DNA of 64,000 bases from Spirodela intermedia (GCA_902729315.2 LR746270.1:3682501-3746500); one strand, 5' to 3'; shown: positions 41,660 through 53,450, counted from the stretch's first letter. Made by a program: numbers and translations. Notes: generated from the letters alone by a model not told the origin.

Positions 41660-42322
41660 TGGGCCCCATTATGCTTCATCGATGGCCCCGTTTCGTCATT
41701 TTGGCCCAAAACGCCCAGGAATTGGCAGACCTACTACCCGTAACTGACCTTTCTTTAATGGGCCTCAGAGAGTACCCCCGGATTCTTCCTGGGCGGTCAT
41801 ATAATAGGCCTATATTTACGACCACTCTTGCCCAAGCCCACGTAACCCAACCGCCCACCTCAAGCTCAGGCCCAATTAGATACAAAATTGGGCCCAAGGC
41901 ATATGGAAGCGCAATGTAATCCTCTCTCTCTCCGACCCCGTCAAAATAATGGTTTACCAAGTCAAAGGGGGGACACGTGGTGAAAAATTTCCTCCACGTC
42001 GTCATCTCCGACCGCATCAGCAAAGTCAAGCCCATCCCATCAGTTGACATAATCGACGACGCAGGCCCCAAGAGGACGGCAGAGTGATATGACCTTTTGC
42101 ACACGCGAGTCCACAGCCGAGAATTCTCATCCTTTTGGGACATTTTTGGTAGTGAAAGCCTTCAAGATAAGACGGAAAGAATGGTGAGGGGGTTGTCATT
42201 GCCCGAATTCAGGGCCACAAGTTAATCGACGTGGTTAGATTTTTTCCTAGTTCTTATCAAAACACGCTGATTTGTCCGCCACTGCCAACTCCGTCAACCC
42301 TCGTCCTCCACTTTTCCCACGC
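41660..42322 (+). pseudogene. 5' flank of a split L-gulonolactone-oxidase-like gene copy
   Basis: This stretch matches 59,180-60,126, the upstream region of the gulonolactone-oxidase-like copy at 60 kb, over most of its length (shared words include TATGTAATCCTCTCTC-like text, CACGTGGTGA, CGCGAGTCCAC, CCCGAATTCAGGGCCA, CTCCGTCAACCCTCG). The similarity stops near 42,322 and picks up again at about 49,023, where the coding part of the same copy lies. It probably also contains the promoter side of the LCAT-like gene. It carries no intact coding sequence. Confidence 0.7.
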
Positions 42323-42329
42323 AGAAAGA

Positions 42330-42466
42330 GACCCAGAGAGAAAGGGAGAGAGAGAGAGAGGTAAAGAGAGGAAGATAACGAGAGGTAGGAACAGAGAGAT
42401 GAAGAGAAAGAGAGATAGGAAGAGAGAGAGGAGAGAGGAGAGAAAGAGAGGAAGAGGAAGAGAGAG

Positions 42467-42522
<56 letters not shown>
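42330..42522. repeat. GA-rich low-complexity tract
   Basis: About 190 bp of AGAGAG/GGAAGAG repeats ending in about 50 bp of pure (GA)n (42,473-42,522), 360 bp upstream of the small GC-rich gene. Confidence 0.95.
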
Positions 42523-42527
<5 letters not shown>

Positions 42528-42885
42528 CATTTATTTATTATTCCGGACGTGCCCAAGAGAAAGGTTGTGCCTTTGGGCCTGCCAGAGCTTGTCACCTCTC
42601 TCACGGCTGATAGAACCATCGCAATAGATTTCCTAGCAACGTGCGGACTAAGTTGGAGCTGGAAAAAATGGCCGCTCCGAAAAGTCTATTCGGGCCCATG
42701 ACGGCGACGGAATCGGCGGTTCCTATCAGGAAGTAGCCGCGTTGCTGTTTTCCCACCTGAGCCGCCGGCCAAATTTATAGCTTACTGCCGACCTCCTCCC
42801 CCCACCGCCGCCCTTCCTCCCTCCCCATAAATCTCCAACAACTTCTCCCTGAGAGCTAGCGAGAGAGAGAGGAGAAGAGAGAGAG

Positions 42886-43275
42886 ATGAAGAAGGAGGGG
42901 GGAGGGAACGGCGGGGGGAGTAAGGTGGGGAGGATGGCGGAGGCGCCGTTCAGGGCGCTGCGGCGGGCGAGGGACGCGTATGTGAACGGCATGACGGGGA
43001 TCGCCGGGAGGGCCAGTTCTCGAGGAATAGTCGGCCCGTCGAGGGGCTACCGCTTTCCGCCGCCGCTGCCCGGCAGCGGCAGGGAGGATGACCTGGGGGA
43101 GCTTCTCAGGGTCGCCTCCGCGCCCGTGAAGGCCGCGGAAGGGGCGGTAGCGAGGAGCCAGAGCGTGGGGATCGTCAGTATCGACGAGAACGAGGCCTGC
43201 GACTTCGGCGGGGATGTCGTCGTCGGCGGTCCGTTCTGGCCCAGGAGCCGGAGCTGCGCCTTGGTGGGGAACTAA
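42886..43275 (+). CDS. Small plant protein of unknown function
   Basis: Intronless frame of 129 residues with very high GC content. It starts inside a GA-rich leader (AGAGAGAGATGAAGAAGG). The protein has a Gly-rich start, a basic block (FRALRRARDAYVNGMTGIAG), a middle LGELLRVASAPVKAAEG, and a tail SVGIVSIDENEACDFGG...FWPRSRSCALVGN. I do not recognise a named domain. A decayed tandem copy at 45.4 kb keeps the same block order (equivalents of GMTG, LGELLR, VGI, EACDFGGDVVV), which supports that this frame is a real gene and shows which parts were shared before duplication. The function should be treated as unknown. Confidence 0.72.
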   Translation: MKKEGGGNGGGSKVGRMAEAPFRALRRARDAYVNGMTGIAGRASSRGIVGPSRGYRFPPPLPGSGREDDLGELLRVASAPVKAAEGAVARSQSVGIVSIDENEACDFGGDVVVGGPFWPRSRSCALVGN

Positions 43276-43317
43276 GTAGGAGGGTTCTTGCCATGAGAGC
43301 CCTCAAGATTCCTGTCT

Positions 43318-44470
43318 CCTCCAAATCCCTGTCTCCTACTTCCTCTTCCCCCTTCGCTGATCTGTCAATCTATCAATGTATCTATCACGCACAGCAATCA
43401 CCTCTGCTCAGAGGTTTCCAGTTTTCCCTAGAACTACTTAAGACTTATGTCCGTTTTTATTAATATAATATGTAGAAAATACCAGAATTTAACTTCCTTC
43501 TTGTTATCTATTTAATTAAATGAGTTTCATAAGCACGGGAAATCTATATAAAATCTAAATAATTAAATTAAAAAATATTCCTATTGTTCCTATTCCACTT
43601 GATTTTGATGTATCTATCAACACAGATAGAAATAAGCTTTGAAACTAAAAAGATGACATACTGTATTAAAACTGTTCATGAAAATGTCAAATAAGTACCT
43701 TCAAACCTATTACCATAATGATAAGAAAAGGATGGCTGATAAGAAAAGGATGAAAAAAACTTTTCAAGTGGATGATTTGATTATTGTATATTTTTAGAAA
43801 TAAATGTTCTTACCTAGTCTTTATGACAAATCAATGGCAAAGAAATGAGGACCATTTTATGACAATGACCGTGTAGAGGTTCTTGTCATCAGTGCCCTCA
43901 AGTTTATATGTTCAAATCCCTGCCTCTTCTTTCCTCCGCTCCTTTCATTGTTCTATTTATCCATCTGTCACACATAGAGCAACTCCTCTGTCCAGAGGTT
44001 TCAAATGGTCCCTAAAACTACTAAGAATTATGTATTTTTTTAATTAAAAAATCAAATATATATATAACATCATAATTTAATTTTATTCTTAATATTTATT
44101 TAATTAAATGAGTTACATTTGCATTAAACATCTAAATAAAATAGTACCACTTAATTCAAGAAATTCTACTAGTTTTTTCTACTTCATTTGATTTTAATGT
44201 ATACATCAAAATAGACAAGAAGAATCATTAGAGCTGAAAAGATGACATACTATATTAACACAATCTATGAAAGTATTAACAAAATGTATTTCAACTCATT
44301 ATAGTAATTATAAAGAAATTGCTGAGAAGATGATGATGAAAAAGACTTTTCAAGTAGATGATTTGGTTATGACATATTTACAAAAGGAAAGATTCCATAT
44401 AGCACTTATAACAAGTTAATGTCAAAGAAATATACACAGTTAAAAATATAATAAAATATTAATGAGAATA
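43318..44470. repeat. Two diverged tandem copies of a roughly 570-bp repeat
   Basis: Copy 1 (about 43,318-43,880) and copy 2 (about 43,885-44,470) share, in order, CCCTCAAG..AAATCCCTG, a TCTATC..ATC..TCTGTC-like stretch, CCTCTG..CAGAGGTTTC, ACTACT.AGA.TTATGT, AAAGATGACATACT.TATTAA and CTTTTCAAGT.GATGATTTG. A third copy is at about 47,320-47,830, with a partial one to about 48,115. Confidence 0.75.
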
Positions 44471-45400
44471 ACTACATTATTGACTTGTTGCAGAAAATAG
44501 GCATACTTTCACCTTCAATGTTATGTATAATTATGATTATTATCTAGAGCCATGTGAAAACTGAAAGGTGAGTTCTTCTAAAGTAAGGGAGACTAATGTG
44601 GCATATGCACAATCAAACTCTAGCGGACCAAACACCTTAGAAACACGAAGAATAGACTATAGGTATAGCATGGCCTAATATCTAAGCTGGCTTATTAGGA
44701 AACATGTTATAATTAGTTTTTCAACTTTTAGTTGATTTGTTAACTTTTAATATGTTTTGAAATTATTTTAAAATTCTATTTATAGTATTATTTTAAAACA
44801 CTATTTAAAAAATGGTTTTAAAGTGCTTTAAATATGTTCTAAAGCAACATTAGAACCAATTCACCTTTTTCGGGGTGTCCTAGTAGAAACTTGCTATATC
44901 CCCAAGGGCATTACTCAATTATTATGAAAATTTCCCCTCTTTGTGGTTCTAGTTCCATTTTCAAAGTTCCATGGATTTAGGACGTGGTTTCTTCATTGAA
45001 CATTCATTTCTTTTGGATTCAAAGACACAATTTCTTCTTCCAATGACTTGACAATGTAAGTACTAGAGGAATAATGAGATAAAAATAGAAGAAAAATATA
45101 TTTGAAAGGAACCCAATGATAAATTATATTTTCACAAGGTTAAACTTCGGACTTAGAGCTGCATATGATAATATTTAGATTAGTGAATGGTGGCTGACGA
45201 GGTTAGAAGATTAAAGGTCAGCCGTTGGGTGTAGGAAACATTTATTATTGGATTTTCGTTGACCATATTTTAGTAATCATTCAAAAAAGTATCCCTCTCT
45301 TAGTCCTTCATCAAGTAGGTGGGTGTTCATACATCTCATGGGGGACCAATATGGTGCTGGAGTGGCAATTTGTATTAGAAAATTAGAGTGTTGCCATGTT
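44471..45400. repeat. Downstream part of the duplicated unit, copy A
   Basis: AT-rich DNA without genes. The part from about 44,690 to 45,200 matches 48,130-48,665, with shared words such as TAGAGGAATA.TGAGATAAAAATA and GACTTAGAGCTGCA..TGATAATAT.TAGATT. It forms copy A of the downstream unit that follows the small gene. Confidence 0.6.
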
Positions 45401-45419
45401 GACCCCCTATGAGCCGAGC

Positions 45420-45870
45420 CGACGAGGCAGATAGTTCACAACCAACCTCCACTACCACCAGCATCGGCCTTCCTCCCTCCCCAGAAATCTCCCGCAGTTT
45501 CTCCCAAAGATTTTGTGGTACTAGCGAGATCAAGGGAGGGGGTTGCGATGGTAGTGAGAGTAAGATCAGGTGGATGGTGGAGGTGCCATTTCTAGCATTT
45601 CATACGCGAGGGACATGAATTTGGGAACGGCATGATTGGCTTCACTGGGAGTGCTAGTTCACAAGTAATGCTCCCACTTCTTATAGGGATGCAAAACCTA
45701 GGAGAGCTTCTTAGGGCCATCTCCTCCATTGTCATGGCCAGGGAGGGGGTGGTGGTGAGCATCTGAAGTGTGGGGATTGCAAGGATGAATGAAAATGAGG
45801 CCTCTAACTTTGGTGGTGATGTTGTTGTCAGCCTATTTTGGCCCTAGATCTAGAGCTGCAATGAGGTGAG
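45420..45870 (+). pseudogene. Decayed tandem copy of the small gene at 42,886-43,275
   Basis: The region matches both the leader (CCTTCCTCCCTCCCCA.AAATCTCC..CA..TTCTCCC) and the coding part (ATGGCGGAGGCGCC/ATGGTGGAGGTGCC, CATACGCGAGGGAC, AACGGCATGA, GGAGAGCTTCT.AGGG, GTGGGGAT, GAGGCCTC, TTTGG.GG.GATGT) of the intact gene, with indels and stop codons. GC content has dropped, mainly by C-to-T and G-to-A type differences, as expected for old methylated, unselected DNA. Confidence 0.8.
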
Positions 45871-47310
45871 GAGCAAGGTAGGGTTTTTATGATGAGAGTG
45901 TCAGAATATCATTCATGTATGTTATTTAAGGTTAAATGATAATAAATATCACATAAACTATAGTTAGATTTAATAAAATAGAATGAAAAACATTCAAACA
46001 GATTTTATAATTCATATCAAGAATTTTGATTTAAATCTACACATTAGCCTTGAAAAGTCTATGTCTGATCTTTTGACATGTAACCTAATGCAATATCTAA
46101 GGCATACACTTGAGAAATATTATCTATCCTTTCATTTCTTTTTTTTTTTGCAATCAACTGTTTGCTAGATTTGATGGAGAAGATGTAGGATAGCTTGCTA
46201 ATAGGCTAGCCAAATTAGGTCCAATATTCAGCCCACTATGATCGGGGTATGAAAGAGAAGAGAGAAGGAGAGAGAAAAAGAGGGGGGGGGGGGGAGTTAG
46301 GGCAAGACAATGGCAACGGAGGTGCCTGTGAGCTCCCCTCCTATGTGATGGGCAGAGGTGGACCCAAGCACGGCAGCAGTAATGTTCATGACAGTGACGG
46401 CGGTAGCTGCAAGCTCCCCCTCTTGTGTGACAGGCAGAGGTGGAGCCGAGCACGACGGTGGCAGAAGCGTTCACGATGCCGACAATGATGCCGGTGGCAG
46501 CAGCATTGATGGTGGTGACAGCAGCGACCTGACCTTCTTCCCCACATCTCAACCGCTCAGAGTCTCTTTTACTGCTTCTATTTAGTGTTACCTGGGAATT
46601 AGTGTGCTATTTTTCTTCTTTAAATCTTTTAGTGGAACAGGGATCTAAATAGGACTGTGTTCAAGTATTTCATGGTTTTATTTACTGATTTGATTTGCTG
46701 TTATTTCTCTTTAGATTTTTGACGCAAGGATTTAAAGGGGACCTTATTTCAGAAAATTATCGTTTTCTTTTATTACTTTGATTTACTACATTATCCCTCT
46801 CTAGATTTCGGAGTGACATAGGGATTTAAAGGAGATTTTTATTTCAAAAATTTATCGTAGTTCTTTACTGTTTTGATTTACTGCATTATCCATCTCTAGA
46901 TTTCTGAGTGACACAAGGATTTGAAGAGGATTTCTGCAATTTTATTGTTTTATTGATTATATCAGCACAATCATTCCTCTCCTAATTAATAAGTGAGATA
47001 GAGATCTGGAGAGGATGATTTTCTCACCTTTTTTTTCCTGTTTTCGTTTCTTTTCCGTTCATTTCCGTGTTATTCTATGCTAGATGGGTAACACACTCAA
47101 CATTGAGTAACTACGTTTCTTTGTTATTTTTTTTAAAGTTTCATTCCCTTTACCAATTTTACGACTGGCAAAGAGTAATCATTTCATTTTGTCAAACCAT
47201 TCTTGAGGAGATGGCCTGTATTCCACTATTCATAGTGTTTAATACCATTTAGAATTCAGTTTTTATAAATGAGTAAATTGTACGTTTAATAAACAACAAA
47301 TAGGACACAT
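45871..47310. other. Repeat-bearing spacer
   Basis: No gene recognised. Near 46,290-46,500 there is a GC-rich block with two copies of a roughly 80-bp unit (GCTCCCC..CTC..TGTGA..GGCAGAGGTGGA) and a G-run at 46,282-46,294. From 46,560 to 47,030 a roughly 90-bp tandem repeat follows. Confidence 0.5.
46560..47030. repeat. Tandem repeat of about 90 bp, four to five copies
   Basis: Units near 46,678, 46,773, 46,866 and 46,950 (and a weaker one near 46,568) share TTTACT..TTTGATTTACT, ATTATCC.TCTCTAGATTTC, GAGTGACA.A.GGATTTAAAG and a T-rich end. Confidence 0.85.
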
Positions 47311-47319
47311 TGGAAATCC

Positions 47320-48800
47320 CTCGGGAATCCATCTCCAAGTCCCTGCCTCCTCCTTCCTCTTCCGCCTTCACCATTCTATCTATCTATGTATCTGTCATGT
47401 GCATCAATTGCCTCTGCTAAGGGATTTCAATTTTTTCCTATAACTAGTACAAATTATATTTATTATTAACATAATATTTATAAAATATAAAATTATTTTC
47501 CTTCTTATTTTTATGTAGTTAAATGAGGTCTATAAACATAAATATTTAGATAAATTATAAAATTAAATTAATAAATTATTCTAATGATTAATGCTCCTCA
47601 TGATTTTGGTGCATTATGAAAACTGATAAGAACAATTTCTACAATTGACAAGATGACAAACTATATTGAAATTGTTCATTAAAATATAAAATTAGTATAT
47701 TTCAACTAATTGCAACAATTAAGAATAAATTTTCCAATTTAGTAGTTATAAAAAAATAATTCTGAATATATATAGACTATCTAAAATCTTCTAATATATT
47801 AATGTCAATGACTATGCCATTAACTTTCTAGAGAAAATAGACATATCTTCCACCTTCAATGTTGTCGATTTATGTAAAGTGAAGAGAAGACCCAAGGGAT
47901 TTTTAAAAAAAAAATTATGGGAGAGTGATGTAGCACTTATAAGAAGAGGACAAAAAGGCTATTCAGCAGAATCATTTGATATGGTATGCCAGTAAACTTT
48001 TTTCTTATCTAATACTTATAACAAATTGATACCAAAGAAATAAAGAATGTTAAAACTTTAATAACACATTATAAAAATAATGATACCATTGACTTCCTAA
48101 AGAAAATAGACACAATTCTAATTTGGTTCATAGTAAGATACTCATAGATTAGTTTTCTAACTTTTATTTAATTTTCATAATTTTTTTATATGTTTAAATT
48201 ATTTTAACTAATATTTTAAATTATTTTTAAAATATTACTTTAAAATAGTTTTAAAGAAATTAAATCTATTTTAAAGTTCCATTAGAGCTAATTTGGCTTT
48301 TTATGTATGTCCTAATTAAAACTCATTGTAGCACGAAAGACACGTCGCTAGTTACTGTGAAACTATCCCCTCTTTGAGGTTTTTTTCTTTGCTTGTGGAT
48401 TCAAGAGTCACCCATCAAGCATTGAGGATCTGAAGAGAAAGTTAGTATTATGGATTGAGGACGTAGTTTCTTCATCACTTTTTTTTTTCCTTGTAGATTC
48501 AAGGATGATATTTTTAATGTACAATTTTAACTGCCTTAGCACTAGAGGAATAGTGAGATAAAAATATAAAAGATGGGCACTTAAAAGGAACGAAACACAT
48601 AATAAATTATATTTCCCAAGGTTAAATTAATGACTTAGAGCTGCACGTGATAATATCTAGATTTTTGAGAAACCGTTCAAAAACTTTCCCTCTCTCAGCC
48701 CTTTCGCTTAGGTTGGTGTCATATCTCATGCGGGAGCAATATGCTAGTGGAGTGGAGGTCTTAGAACGGGTTGGGATAATCCATAATCCCGTGGGCTTTA
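47320..48800. repeat. Downstream part of the duplicated unit, copy B
   Basis: The left part (47,320-47,830) is the third copy of the roughly 570-bp repeat and the right part matches 44,690-45,200. Together with the pseudogene at 45.4 kb this makes a second, decayed copy of the whole small-gene-plus-downstream unit. Confidence 0.65.
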
Positions 48801-49022
48801 CCAGCATGTTTCCATGGATTTAGGAAAGTACATCACTATAGGGATATCAACAGGCCGGTCCATTTACGGGTCAAAATTTACCGGCCCATTTCCTACATGA
48901 AGGACCGTCACTGAATAGTCCAAGCCCGGCTTGTGTAGAGCTGGGCTGGGCCTGAGATTTAGTAAAGCCCGAGTCAATAAAGAGAGGCAGATCATGCTGG
49001 TGAGCCCAACGGATCATGTCTA

Positions 49023-49868
49023 TGTCCCGCGAGTGCAAACCTTAAAGGCCAATCCCATCCACACAAACTGTCCAGTTCGCAGCTTCAAATCTTGCCGGCT
49101 ATGGAAAGGAGAAAATATCATCAGAGTGCTTCTATTGGCATTGGTGGTTGTGATGGCCCTTGCCACTGCAGTGGTGTCGGTCAGTGACTCTCTCCCACAG
49201 TCCATCGTCAAGTGCAAGTTCGGCAACGCCGATTGTACCATCACCAACATCTACGACGTCTTCCCCGATTGAACCACATGCTGCGTCGCCACCATTGCCT
49301 ACACGCCGATAAAGCAGAGCTTGTGGCCGTTTTCTCTGCTGCCGCCGTGAAGAAACAGCACATGAGGTTGGTCACTGAGTAAGATAATAGCATCCCCAAG
49401 CTGTCCTGCCTCGGTGGCCCTGCCAGCACCGGGCCCGTCAGCACCCAAAAGCTGAACAGGGTGGTGGCCGTCGACGCCAAGGCTAGACAGATGACCTTCA
49501 AGGTCGGCATCACCATGCGGTGGCTCATCACTGTCGCCGAGGAGCTGGTGCTGCCATATAGTTCCTCATTGACAGGGGGGTCACCTTGGGGGGCCTCCTC
49601 GCAATAGGCTCCCACGACAGTTCCTCCTCGGAAAGAGCTCCAAACTGCATGGATACGTGATGGGGATGTAGCTGCTAGTCGCCACTGCTGCCGTGACCCA
49701 TAGAGCCTATGCTAGAGTCGTCGACCTCCAAGAAGGCGACCCGGATCTCTTGGCCCCGAAGGTCTTCCTTGATGTTCTCAGCATTGCCTCCTAGATATTC
49801 TGTTGCTATAGAATAGAAATCAAAACACTAACTTTAGCCTATAGAATTATTGTCTCGTCGGAGTTGGT
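49023..49868 (+). pseudogene. L-gulonolactone-oxidase-like pseudogene, first exon, split copy
   Basis: The sequence matches the 60-kb copy from just upstream of its start codon through the first splice donor. An ATG at about 49,100 and the hydrophobic leader (VLLLALVVVMALATAVVSV) are kept, as is IVKCKFGNADCTITNIYDVFPD, but TGA near 49,270 and TAA near 49,380 stop the frame, with further shifts. At the site of the one-base deletion in the 60-kb copy, this copy still has the full codon (GGAAAG). Similarity ends where an LTR-like sequence begins at about 49,869. The family comprises FAD-linked oxidases of ascorbate-type metabolism. Confidence 0.85.
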
Positions 49869-50265
49869 TGTTTGAAGGGTTAGATTTGTTCTCAATATGA
49901 ACAAATATATATGGAGTTATCATTAAATTAATCCTTGTTAGTACATGGTTAAATATATGTAGAGACTAGGTCATGTTGTAATTTATGATGGGTAAAATTA
50001 GAAAATAGCACGAAGAGACAAACAACCTCATTTATAAATAAGGGGTCAGGTCTTTGGATCACAAATTATGCCATAATTACTTCGGAAGTATCCCGTTACT
50101 CTATGAGGAAAGTCATAAAGTTCTGATGACTCCGGTGTGTTGGCCAAAAAGGTCAAAACCCCAAGTTTGGATCGAAATGGACTTGGGTATGTTTTTCATT
50201 CACTCTTATTTTGTTATTATTATCAAATACTCAATACTATATTTTTTTTGTTTAATTTTTCCATC
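49869..50265 (+). mobile_element. Decayed copia-type LTR with primer-binding site
   Basis: It starts TGTTTGAAGGG and ends just before GGTGGTATTAGAGC (about 50,270-50,283), one base different from the usual plant copia primer-binding site TGGTATCAGAGC (initiator Met tRNA). The reverse complement of about 58,637-58,977 matches it (GGTTAAATAT, GAGACAAAC, TATAAATAAGGGG.CA). It interrupts the gulonolactone-oxidase-like pseudogene. Confidence 0.7.
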
Positions 50266-50283
50266 TGGTGGTATTAGAGCTTG

Positions 50284-50507
50284 ATTTGTTAAGTTCCTGG
50301 AGAATGACATGTTATGCATATTATTATTTGTATCTTGGCATCATATAGGCTGCTTGACGAACATCCATTGGGCAAACCATTAGGTTTTGATATAGTCACA
50401 GATGGGCTCCTAGGCCGTTTAGGTCATGTAGATGGGTTCCTAGGGTGTAGATCCCTCTTCTTCCTTGCATAGGAGGAGGATGAGGAGTGCTGGTTTCTGT
50501 TCTCTCC

Positions 50508-50538
<31 letters not shown>

Positions 50539-50950
50539 CTCGAAGGAGAATTTCCATTAGTTCGGAAACTGATAGAGCTGCAGAAGGAACTCGCCTCTTT
50601 CCCCTTTCTCCCCTTTCTCATTGTTGAATATAATGGCGAAGGATGTTAGTTTCAGATGCCAGAAGATGGTTCCAAAAATTGAAACGTAGTTTCAAAAGGT
50701 GAAGAGGCGGTGTCAAAAGGTAGTGCTGGGAGGGCAGCGTCGAAGGTAGTGGCAGAAGGCAATTCCCATTGAAGAACTCACTTAGGGAAGGTAGTTTCCT
50801 TCAAGCTGTTCAGGCCATTTGAGTCAAATATGGTGTCAACTAGTTTACGCTGAGCATGCTTAAATATTAAATAACATTTATGCTTAGATATATGTCTTAT
50901 ATTCTAGAATATATTAATTAAAATAATTATACCAAAGTAGGTTCTCTTAT
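50284..50950 (+). mobile_element. Probable retroelement leader region
   Basis: The DNA between the primer-binding site and the first copy of a 1.8-kb repeat holds a (CT)n tract (50,513-50,538) and no readable protein. It is assigned to the leader of the old copia element by position only. Confidence 0.4.
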
Positions 50951-50959
50951 GAAAATTAA

Positions 50960-52740
50960 TATTCTAGAATATTAAAATGGTTGTGTATGTGATTATGTGA
51001 ATACTAACTAATAAATCTCTATTATCATGAGTTAACTATATATTTTATATATTAACTCATGATACATAGCCTTATATTTACCGTAAATTGAGAAAAATAT
51101 TTTTTACATAACTAATGTTAATATGTGGTTAATTATATGATTTTATATACTTTTTATATTAATATTTTCAGGTTAAAATAAAGTAAAATAAATAAATAAA
51201 AATAAATATTTAAAGGATAGGAAACCACTGGCCAATGGGCACTTGATAGTCAACCTTTTAGTCGAATGGAGACCACTCATGTGGGTGGACCCACACCAAG
51301 CGGAACCATGAATTCAGCTCAAGTGGCTTAAGGACCCATGCAGAACATGTGTGTGTCACTCCTCTTCTATGTCACCAAAGGGATTGGTGCATGGGGCAAG
51401 GTATGATCTTGTCACATGTGGTGTGGAGGTAGATCACATGTTGTCTCTTCTCCCTAAGTGGTCATGACAATTTTGTTTATGGGAGAAGGAAGTCATATAC
51501 ATAAGAAATTCCAAACTTATGTATATTTAAAATTTTCCAAAAATACTAATGTGGGACCAAATTGCTAGTGACTCTTGTGAGCTAAAATAATTTTGAAATA
51601 ACCTTACATAAAGAGAACGAAAAGTCTTTGTGTAGCCACATGATTGATGGGGCTTCGAAGTCATTGACGACACAATATTTTATTTTCCTATTTTGACTTT
51701 GCAATAGTTTGTAGGGAAACTATTAATGGAAAGAGGGAGAGAGATGGTCAATCATCGATGAAATCTTTATTTACAAAAAACAAAGATCTTTGGTAACAAC
51801 TGACCAATGATTTTAGATAGAAAAACTACAAGCTTCTGAAGGAAATTTAATTTCTTATTGGTAGACAAACAAGCTATCATTGATAATAGAGGGGTCCACC
51901 ACAAGACTTGTCACAGTCTCTTCATAGTATTCCATTTGCAGTAAGAGACTCGTCTTGTTATGCGGACTCAAGGAAAAAGCTCATTGAGCTTCACTCCACC
52001 TCCATCAATTATCACTTTGTAGGGTGACAACTACTAGAGAACCATTTATGTCACCCTCCACTTTGTCAAGTGACAATCATTAAAGATCTACTTCATCACC
52101 ACTTGACTTTGTCCTTTGACCTCTCCATAGAAATCTAAAGAGTGCCCACACTATGCATATCCAAAGAGAGCTTTTGAGGCCATAGACATCGCTCATAGAC
52201 CTTTTGAGGCCTCATAACTTAGACAATCACTATTGTGACATTGTAGCTCTATTTTTATTATTTAAACTCATTTAATCTTTAGAGTAATGATAATTTTCTT
52301 GACTTTAATTTTTGAAACATATATTTACTCTATTATGATTCATTGGACAGTTTTAGGTCTCGATTTATTGATTGAACCTTCTGAAATTATTTTCACAATA
52401 ATTAATAGGAAAAATTTTATTTTCCCCTTGAATTGCTATTAGAGTGAGTGATGACATTTGCTTGACATTGGTACCTAATTTTCCCCTTTTTCTCTAATTT
52501 TAAAAGAATTTTTTTACTATCTTTATTTTAAAATTTTACTTGATATTATCATACATCCTTTTGATTGACCTAAAAAATTCTCACTATGTTTAGAGCTCAT
52601 TCTCTATTTAAATTGATATATTAACATGGAAATAATTTTCAAAATTCAGAAATCAGTTTTTCTTAGTTTTATAAATTTTAAATTACATGTCACATCAATA
52701 ACTAACCCAAAGAATGGTTTGATATTTGATTGAATTACAC
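50960..52740. repeat. Repeat of about 1.8 kb, copy 1 (possible solo LTR)
   Basis: It matches 54,940-56,750 in the same orientation: TTAACTCATGATA, GGCACT.GA..GT, CTCAAGTG/CTCGAGTGACT.AAGGA, GTGTCACTC, GTGACA..T..TAGAGAACCAT, AATCTA.AGAGTG, TTTTGAGGCCAT/TTTGAGGCCATGGACA. No coding domain was recognised. It may be an LTR of another element family. Confidence 0.7.
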
Positions 52741-53450
52741 ACACATGATAATTATTTGATATTATATTTGGACAATAAGTTAATCCAAAGAAAGACATTA
52801 TTTGGAAGAAACTTATTATTAATATTTGTTTATCATACTAAGATATCATTTCCAATTAATATTACCATCCAAATACATAATATTTTGTGATGAAATTCTA
52901 AAAAATACCTAAAAAATATTTTGAAGTTAAGTTTATGTGAGCTTTTGTATTATTTTTTTAGAATTTTAGCTTTTACTTTCATTATTTCTATCAACATTAA
53001 TTCTATTCCTATACCCAATCACACAAATTTCAAAGCATGAAAATAGAACATCATGGCTATTCTCAACATTATGGATCTCAACCTTATATTGACAATAGAT
53101 TGACCTAAAATCACTCATGAGGACAAGAGATAAGGAAAAATGAGATCAATCAAATCACATGAGTTTTATGATCTTAAAACATGTCTTCCAAAAGCTTTCA
53201 AAGGTACTTTGTCCTGAAAATCACACTAATATGAGTTTTCCTTGATGAATTTAAGGAAATGTTATCAAATAATAATAAGATTGAAACAGGTGAGATCTTA
53301 ATAATATGTGGGCCATATGGGCCTAATGGGCCTAATGCATTATTGTATCTCTCTCTCTCTCTCTCTCCGGTATATATATAGAGAGTAGCTGACTCTTTTA
53401 TACAAACTCTTCAGGCTCACAATAAATTTGATATCCATACAGTAAAATTT
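52741..53450. other. AT-rich spacer before the old copia gag
   Basis: No coding similarity was recognised. It contains a CT tract at 53,349-53,368 and a GGGCC-rich word cluster near 53,310. Confidence 0.4.

Noticed and set aside
46154-46552. 132-residue minus-strand frame rich in Cys/His/Arg
   Set aside because: It comes from a short tandem repeat in the spacer; repeat translation explains the composition.
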